Source of the DNA: JBGSKY01 sp041740995
Lineage (GTDB): Bacteria > Planctomycetota > Planctomycetia > Pirellulales > Pirellulaceae
Reading direction: 5' to 3'
Length of the DNA: 30,899 nucleotides
NCBI GenBank assembly: GCA_041740995.1
Contig: JBGSKY010000161.1
Span: forward strand, 1 to 30,899
The first letter of the stretch is position 1, and every line of letters starts with the position of its first letter. Below the pieces are notes generated by a model. It was not told where the DNA came from. It searched no databases and saw nothing but the letters and a program-made list of their open reading frames with translations. Shown here piece after piece: positions 26,036-30,899 of the stretch. The position numbers were made by a program, and so were the translations under genes.

Positions 26036-26896
26036 ATGCCAGCAAGTATCCGCAAAGCAATTATTACCGCGGCCGGTCCCGGGCAAACGACCTTGCCTTT
26101 GCAACGGTTAGTCGATCGCGACGGAATCGAAAAATCTGCTTTGGAAATGATCATCGAAGAGGTCGATGCGGCGGGTATCGAAGAACTTGCAATCGTGATC
26201 CGAAATGGAGATCAAGCGGCGTATGCAAGTGCGGCTGGTAAGCTGGTCGATCGATTGCATTTCGTAATCCAGCAAGAACCACGCGGCTACGGCGATGCTC
26301 TCTTGTGTGCCGAGTCGTTCACGGCTGGCGAAACGGTGCTGCACTTGGTCGGAGATCATATCTATTTGAGCCACACCAATCGACGATGTGCGGAACAATT
26401 GTTGGACATCGCTCGTGAACACGATTGTTGCGTTTCGGCTGTTCAACCAACACGTGAAACGATGTTGCCATATTTCGGCACGATTGCTGGTCAGCGGGTA
26501 GCGGGCTTTGAAGACTTGTTTGATGTGAAGCTTTGCGTTGAAAAGCCGACGCCGACGCAAGCCGAACAGTCGCTGACCACGGCGGGTTTTCGCAGCGGCA
26601 TCTATCTTTGCTTTTTCGGCATGCACGTTCTCAAGCCAAGCGTCTTCGGAGCATTGCGATCATTAGCGGAAAATCATAGCCGGCCGATTCCGTTGGCTGA
26701 GGCATTAAACGTTGTTGCATCTCGTGAGCGTTTGTTGGCGTTTCAAATTGAGGGACAACGTCATAACATTGGCGTTAAGTATGGTCTGCTGCAAACACAA
26801 CTTGCGTTGGGATTGTCCGGTATCGATCGCGACCGAATATTGCGTGACATGGTCGAATTAATGGCTTCCCAACCCAGCTCGTTAGCGTTGGTTTAA
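26036..26896 (+). CDS. GalU-like nucleotidyltransferase with degenerate signature
   Basis: This 286-residue protein has the sugar-phosphate nucleotidyltransferase fold. KAIITAAGPGQT at the N terminus corresponds to the GxGTR loop. QQEPRGYGDAL (79-89) matches the nucleotide-binding Q-x-x-x-G-x-G-A motif, GDH at 106-108 the metal-binding aspartate strand, and VEKP (168-171) the sugar-phosphate-binding motif of GalU-type enzymes. The first loop is altered: the usual GTR is GQT, and the following PK-x-M-L-P segment is replaced by residues with no matching lysine. Activity may therefore be changed or lost, although the rest is intact. It precedes the kinase/pyrophosphorylase fusion gene by 183 bases on the same strand and probably shares its pathway. 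Confidence 0.72.
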   Translation: MPASIRKAIITAAGPGQTTLPLQRLVDRDGIEKSALEMIIEEVDAAGIEELAIVIRNGDQAAYASAAGKLVDRLHFVIQQEPRGYGDALLCAESFTAGETVLHLVGDHIYLSHTNRRCAEQLLDIAREHDCCVSAVQPTRETMLPYFGTIAGQRVAGFEDLFDVKLCVEKPTPTQAEQSLTTAGFRSGIYLCFFGMHVLKPSVFGALRSLAENHSRPIPLAEALNVVASRERLLAFQIEGQRHNIGVKYGLLQTQLALGLSGIDRDRILRDMVELMASQPSSLALV

Positions 26897-26946
26897 TGAA
26901 ATTAGCTAGGCTTGCAAGGATGATGGTTCCGCCGCGTTTTTGATAC

Positions 26947-27022
26947 TAAGAACCAATCCGAAAAGGGGTCTGACCCTTTGGAGTAACGGAGTGGGTCTGA
27001 CCCCTTTTCGGATTGGCTCTTA
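26947..27022. repeat. Long palindromic repeat with GGGTCTGACCC core (family D)
   Basis: Two 30-base arms (26947-26976 and 26993-27022) are inverted copies with 28 of 30 matches and a 16-base spacer. Each arm contains GGGTCTGACCC, itself nearly palindromic, next to CCGAAAAGG or its complement. Similar GGGGTCTGACCCC sequences are widespread REP-like repeats in many bacteria, as far as I recall. The transcript would form a very stable hairpin between the two nucleotide-sugar genes, 57 bases before the next GTG, and could shield or part the two messages. Confidence 0.85.
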
Positions 27023-27064
27023 AAACTTCCCCGCATGATCAAACTTAAAAAGCCATTCCGGCGC

Positions 27065-27069
27065 AGGAG
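27065..27069 (+). promoter_or_regulatory. Ribosome-binding site deciding a GTG start
   Basis: AGGAG lies ten bases before the GTG at 27080. A stop (TAA) in the frame just before it excludes a longer protein, so the GTG is the likely start of the fusion gene. Confidence 0.6.
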
Positions 27070-27079
27070 TACGAATTAA

Positions 27080-30000
27080 GTGGCTGTTACCCAGTTGCAT
27101 GCTGCCGACAATTTTATCGAAACGATTGTTTCGTCCGATTCCGCTGTGCGTAATCGCTCGTTCGATACCTTATGCGAAGGCCTAGGTGTCGACGCGCTGT
27201 TGTCCGTCGCTGAAGGCTTGGATCGATTTCGACGTGAGAATGAAAATCTCTATCACCAAGTGCGAGCGATTTTTTTCCTGACATCGATCTATCGCTATCA
27301 ACTGCCAGCCCTGCTTGACGAACGCGTGTCGAGCCATCTGCCTTACGAAGCCTACGAACAAATATTACAGCGTCATTGCAACGAAGCGATTGATAGCTTG
27401 CTTGCAATCCAAGCCGCGAACGGGGCGTCGATTCTAATAAGCAGTTCGCTGGCCAGGGCCTATCACCAACTTGCCTTTCAACGTTTGGCAGACCAGGTTC
27501 GTCGCAGCGTTCGGACGGTTCGTGGCAATCAGTGGATGTTTCGTATTGGTCATCCCAGCGATTATCCGCTTCGGCTTGATAAGCGAATGTTGCAGCAGGA
27601 AACGCCACGCTCGCCATTCCCGATTTTGCGCGAGAAAACCAGCGTTCGGATGGATTTTACGCACTCCGGTTGGAGCGATATTTTCTTTCTGGGGATGGAT
27701 TTTCCAGAAGGGGCCAAAGTCATTAATGGCTCGATCAATTTGGGTGTTGAAGGCCGGGACGAGACAGCTCGTCCGCCGGTCGAAGCTTATGTCCGCGTCA
27801 TCGATCGGCCAGTCTTGCGACTGGTCAGCGTCGATTTGCAGGCTGAAGTTGAATTGACGCAAATCGATGACGTTTTCGATTTCGCCAAAGACTACCTCGG
27901 TCTTTTAAAAGCGGCCGTAATCGCGTCAGGCATCGTACCGCCAGCGATGGAAGGCTGTCATCGCTCGATGGGTGAATTATTGCGACAACTGACCGGCAGC
28001 CGCCATTTGGGTTTGGAAATTGTTTCGGTTGTTAACAACATTCCAAAAGGATCGCGGTTAGCAGTTTCGACCAACTTGCTTGGTTCATTGATTGCGGCGC
28101 TAATGCGAATCACCGGTCAAGTCAGCACTTTCACTGGCCCGCTCAATGATGAAGACCGTCGGTTGATTACCGCGCGAGCGATCCTCGGTGAATGGCTTGG
28201 TGGATCGGGTGGTGGTTGGCAAGATTCGGGTGGGATATGGCCAGGAATAAAGCTGATCACTGGAGCGACCGCTACGACCAACGATAGCGAATTCGGAATT
28301 AGCCGTGGTCGTCTGATGCCGCAGCATACGATCCTTGACCGCAACACGATCTCCGACGAAGCGAGAAAAAAGCTTGAGGACAGCTTGATCTTGATCTACG
28401 GCGGAATGGCACAGAACGTCGGCCCGATTTTGGAGATGGTGACCGAAAAATTCTTGCTTCGCTCATCCAAAGAATGGGCCGCTCGCCAATTGGCGATCTC
28501 GATTCTTGACGAAATGTTGACGGCGTTATCTCAAGGCGACATCAAACGATTGGGCCAGCTCACCACACAGAACTTTGAGGAAGCTTTACAGAGCATTATT
28601 CCGTGGTGCACGAATGCTTTCACCAACGTGATGATTCAAAATTGCCGGGCTAAGTTTGGTGATAAATTTTGGGGATTCTGGATGCTTGGCGGCATGTCCG
28701 GCGGAGGAATGGGTTTCCTCTTCGACCCGAATATACGCGACGCCGCACAAGTCTGGCTCGGTGAGAATCTGGTGCAAACCAAACGGGCAATGGAGACACA
28801 GCTTCCGTTTGCGATGGATCCGGTCGTCTACAAATTTGCGATTAACGACAACGGCACTTCCGCTGATCTTTTGACTGATGACGCAGCGATTATGGTCCAG
28901 GCGTATTACAAGATCACGGTTCCAAAGTGGTTGCGCACCGATGCACGCGATCTAAGCCCACAGACGCAGCAGGAATGGCAACGGATCAGTAATCTGGTGC
29001 GAAAAAATCCGAACGATTCGCAGTGGTTGCTCAATTGTGTGCTTCCTCAATCACACGATGAACGCAAATCGGCTAACTCACTGAAATCGCTTTTACAGGA
29101 AAACGGTTTCGATCCCATCGCGCACGAAGAACTGCGGCAATCATTGCTGAGCGGTCGTGTTGGAATCGCTCAAAATCGATTGCCACCGCAAACCAAAATC
29201 GCAGACGTCGATGCCAGTCATATTGTCGACATGCGACTGGATGAAAATTTACAACATCGATCTTTGGGCGAGCGAGCTATCGTTGACGGGAAAATTGCAG
29301 TCGTCACATTGGCTGCTGGTGCTGGCAGCCGCTGGACTGGCGGTGCAGGCGTTGTTAAAGGCCTGCATCCATTCTGTCAATTCGCAGGTCGTCACCGCTC
29401 GTTTATCGAAACTCACCTCGCAAAGTCACGGCGCACCGCCAATCATTATTCAACTCGGGTGCCGCATGTTTTCACAACCGGCTATCTAACTCACGAACCG
29501 ATCGCGAGCTTGCTGGGCGCAAACAATCATTACGGTTTTAAGGACCCGATCTATCTGTCGCTCGGCGTGTCGGTTGGTTTGCGAATGATTCCGACGACTC
29601 GTGACTTGCGTTTCTTGTGGGAAGAAATGCCGCAACAAGTGCTCGATGAACAACAACAAAAAGTCCGTCAAAGCGGACAAGCGGCCTTGCTGCAATGGGC
29701 TGAAGCGGCCGGACAAGCTGCGGACTACACCGACAACACTCCGATGCAATGCATGCATCCCGTCGGACACTGGTACGAAATACCAAACCTGATGTTAAAT
29801 GGAACGTTGAACCAATTGCTGGTTGATCAACCGCAAGTCAATCACTTGTTGTTGCATAACATAGACACGCTTGGTGCATCAATTGACCCAGCGTTGCTTG
29901 GAAAACACATCAGCAGCGGATCGACACTCAGCTTCGAAGTTATCGCAAGACGCATCGATGATCGCGGCGGCGGACTAGCCGTTGTCAATGGTCGACCACG

Positions 30001-30418
30001 ATTGCTGGAAGGATTGGCAATGCCTGCCGAACGCGACGAATTTAAGCTGACTTATTACAACTCAATGACCACTTGGATTAACATCGACCAACTTTTACAA
30101 GTGTTTGGACTCGATCGAACGACTATTCATTCGCCCGAGCTGGTTCGTCAAGCAGTTCGTCAGATGGCAAATCGTCTGCCAACTTACATTACGATCAAGG
30201 ATGTAAAGAAGCGATGGGGCCAGGGTCAAGAAGACATCTATCCGGTATCGCAATTTGAAAAACTGTGGGGCGACATGACCATGTTGCCAGAAGTCCAATG
30301 TGAATACTTTGCAGTCCCGATTCGCAGAGGGCAGCAGCTCAAAGACGTCGCACAACTTGATGGCTACGTCCGCGACGGTTCAGCAAGCTACATCGATTCG
30401 CTATGCGATTGGACTTAA
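27080..30418 (+). CDS. GHMP-kinase-like / UDPGP-type pyrophosphorylase fusion
   Basis: This 1112-residue cytoplasmic protein has three parts. Residues 1 to about 160 are helical and unrecognised. About 185-560 resembles the GHMP sugar-kinase half of FKP-type fucokinases: VRMDFTHSGWSDIF at 189-202, a PKGSRLAVSTN segment at 322-332 where the ATP loop PxGSGLGTS should be, and GGSGGGWQDSGGIWPG at 374-389. From about 735 a UDPGP-family domain follows. It has LAAGAGSRW at 744-752, a lysine in VVKGLHPF (K760), NIDTLGASID at 927-936 (family NxDNLGAxxD), and GGGLAVVNGRPRLLE. A kinase plus pyrophosphorylase would turn a free sugar into a UDP-sugar. The kinase ATP loop lacks the usual glycines, so that half may be weak or regulatory. 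The substrate is unknown. Confidence 0.78.
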   Translation: MAVTQLHAADNFIETIVSSDSAVRNRSFDTLCEGLGVDALLSVAEGLDRFRRENENLYHQVRAIFFLTSIYRYQLPALLDERVSSHLPYEAYEQILQRHCNEAIDSLLAIQAANGASILISSSLARAYHQLAFQRLADQVRRSVRTVRGNQWMFRIGHPSDYPLRLDKRMLQQETPRSPFPILREKTSVRMDFTHSGWSDIFFLGMDFPEGAKVINGSINLGVEGRDETARPPVEAYVRVIDRPVLRLVSVDLQAEVELTQIDDVFDFAKDYLGLLKAAVIASGIVPPAMEGCHRSMGELLRQLTGSRHLGLEIVSVVNNIPKGSRLAVSTNLLGSLIAALMRITGQVSTFTGPLNDEDRRLITARAILGEWLGGSGGGWQDSGGIWPGIKLITGATATTNDSEFGISRGRLMPQHTILDRNTISDEARKKLEDSLILIYGGMAQNVGPILEMVTEKFLLRSSKEWAARQLAISILDEMLTALSQGDIKRLGQLTTQNFEEALQSIIPWCTNAFTNVMIQNCRAKFGDKFWGFWMLGGMSGGGMGFLFDPNIRDAAQVWLGENLVQTKRAMETQLPFAMDPVVYKFAINDNGTSADLLTDDAAIMVQAYYKITVPKWLRTDARDLSPQTQQEWQRISNLVRKNPNDSQWLLNCVLPQSHDERKSANSLKSLLQENGFDPIAHEELRQSLLSGRVGIAQNRLPPQTKIADVDASHIVDMRLDENLQHRSLGERAIVDGKIAVVTLAAGAGSRWTGGAGVVKGLHPFCQFAGRHRSFIETHLAKSRRTANHYSTRVPHVFTTGYLTHEPIASLLGANNHYGFKDPIYLSLGVSVGLRMIPTTRDLRFLWEEMPQQVLDEQQQKVRQSGQAALLQWAEAAGQAADYTDNTPMQCMHPVGHWYEIPNLMLNGTLNQLLVDQPQVNHLLLHNIDTLGASIDPALLGKHISSGSTLSFEVIARRIDDRGGGLAVVNGRPRLLEGLAMPAERDEFKLTYYNSMTTWINIDQLLQVFGLDRTTIHSPELVRQAVRQMANRLPTYITIKDVKKRWGQGQEDIYPVSQFEKLWGDMTMLPEVQCEYFAVPIRRGQQLKDVAQLDGYVRDGSASYIDSLCDWT

Positions 30419-30657
30419 TTAATCGAAGTTCCAAAGCATTTTGGTCAAATCTGCATTTGGACCCCCATGACCTTGTCATATAGGTGAATTCGTTTCGTGA
30501 TCTAATATCACGCCGTCGCACTGAAAGATCCAAACGGGTTCATCCCGCTTGGTGAATCAGTTTGCTTGATAATTCCCACAGCTTTCGTTGGGTGGGTTAA
30601 ACCCACGACGAGAGCGGGAGAAAACTCGCTGAGCCCTTCTGGAACTTGCAATTTCGG

Positions 30658-30694
30658 CAATTTGATCAGCTATCAAATTGCGAAATACGCAATT
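30658..30694. repeat. Two overlapping, mutually exclusive inverted repeats
   Basis: CAATTTGAT (30658-30666) is perfectly inverted as ATCAAATTG (30672-30680), loop five. AATTGCG (30676-30682) is perfectly inverted as CGCAATT (30688-30694), loop five. They share AATTG at 30676-30680, so only one can form at a time. GCAATTT also repeats directly at 30648 and 30657. Lying just upstream of a TATAAT box, they look more like operator DNA than an RNA switch. Confidence 0.6.
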
Positions 30695-30717
30695 ATTTTC
30701 GCCGCACTTGGTTAAGC

Positions 30718-30723
30718 TATAAT
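30718..30723 (+). promoter_or_regulatory. Candidate -10 box for the last gene
   Basis: A perfect TATAAT lies 76 bases before the ATG at 30794, in the same nine-base context (GCTATAATC) as the box at 439. No good -35 is visible. Confidence 0.4.
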
Positions 30724-30793
30724 CAATTCCAAAACTCTCAACAACAATCGCACTAATCGAATCACTTTCGATTGAAGGGACAATTTTTTGGAA

Positions 30794-30899
30794 ATGAGCG
30801 GCGTGACAAAAGATCGCATAATTCTTCGAGTGATGGGCCTGCTGACATTTTTGTTTGTCAAGCAATCTTGTTCGGCGGAGGACATTCCGTCCACAATTG
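30794..30899 (+). CDS. Start of a secreted protein (cut by window end)
   Basis: An open frame of 35 codons runs off the window. It begins MSGVTKDRIILRVMGL, continues with a hydrophobic core LLTFLFVKQSC and a likely cut near SAED, so it is a signal peptide. The context SCSAED leaves open a lipoprotein-like cysteine, but the lipobox match is poor. A TTG at 30788 is also possible, since AGGGA at 30776-30780 is better spaced for it (seven bases) than for the ATG (13 bases). A TGA at 30773-30775 excludes longer forms. The function cannot be told from this fragment. Confidence 0.6.
   Translation, partial: MSGVTKDRIILRVMGLLTFLFVKQSCSAEDIPSTI

Larger units (their letters stand above)
30419..30793. 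other. Intergenic region rich in inverted repeats
   Basis: This 375-base gap holds no gene I can support. It contains, in order, hairpins CGTGAT/ATCACG (30496-30512), CCAA-CGGG/CCCG-TTGG (30530-30552) and GTGGGTT/AACCCAC (30592-30606), then a pair of overlapping inverted repeats (30658-30694) and a TATAAT (30718-30723). The first two hairpins could help end the upstream transcript, although neither has a T-run. Confidence 0.55.

Noticed and set aside
26108..26626. 172-codon minus-strand open frame
   Set aside because: It is opposite the GalU-like gene, whose motifs are clear.
27114..27862. Two minus-strand open frames of 167 and 142 codons
   Set aside because: They are opposite the kinase/pyrophosphorylase fusion and show only shadow-type sequence.
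1..30899. Recent mobile element or gene transfer island
   Set aside because: No transposase, integrase, direct-repeat-flanked segment or tRNA is visible, and the genes look uniform in style. Only small palindromic repeats suggest mobility.

Overview
The window looks like a chromosomal segment from a motile planctomycete, probably of the Pirellula/Rhodopirellula type. This is inferred from gene content, not from any search. The pointers are a MoxR-DUF58-BatA/VWA operon with planctomycete-style extensions, a Tat-exported Gfo/Idh/MocA oxidoreductase, a TadE/TadG(VWA)/TadE trio, a FlgJ with only the rod-binding domain, many secreted proteins of unknown function, and short palindromic repeats between genes. 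I see no tRNA, rRNA, transposase, phage or CRISPR locus.

Layout. Bases 1-89 hold the probable tail of an upstream gene. Three palindromic repeats in tandem (about 101-423) and a TATAAT box at 439 lead into a nine-gene co-directional array (486-15650). It encodes a MoxR AAA+ ATPase, a DUF58 protein, a BatA-type membrane VWA protein, a membrane VWA plus glutamine-amidotransferase-like protein, a large DUF4175-like membrane protein, two related small secreted helical proteins, a secreted alpha/alpha-toroid protein, and a secreted beta-repeat protein ending in a TlpA-type thioredoxin domain. Genes overlap or abut at most junctions, so this is probably one transcription unit acting at the inner membrane and in the periplasm. 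A Tat oxidoreductase follows (15916-17283). The minus-strand pair flgI-flgJ (18852-17362) makes the flagellar P-ring and a rod-binding protein. The tad-like trio (19276-21394) is on the plus strand. A very large MscK-like mechanosensitive channel is on the minus strand (25666-21596).

The right end holds the most unusual genes. A short GalU-like nucleotidyltransferase with a degenerate signature (26036-26896) is followed by a 1112-residue protein (27080-30418). That protein joins an N-terminal helical region, a GHMP-kinase-like domain and a C-terminal UDPGP-type pyrophosphorylase domain, the reverse of the order in bifunctional FKP. Together they suggest a sugar-1-phosphate/nucleotide-sugar salvage unit whose substrate I cannot name. 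The window ends in the signal peptide of another secreted protein, preceded by overlapping inverted repeats and a TATAAT box.

At least four kinds of palindromic repeat occur. One is read through in frame in the signal-peptide region of the thioredoxin-fusion gene, and another contains the stop codon of the BatA-like gene.
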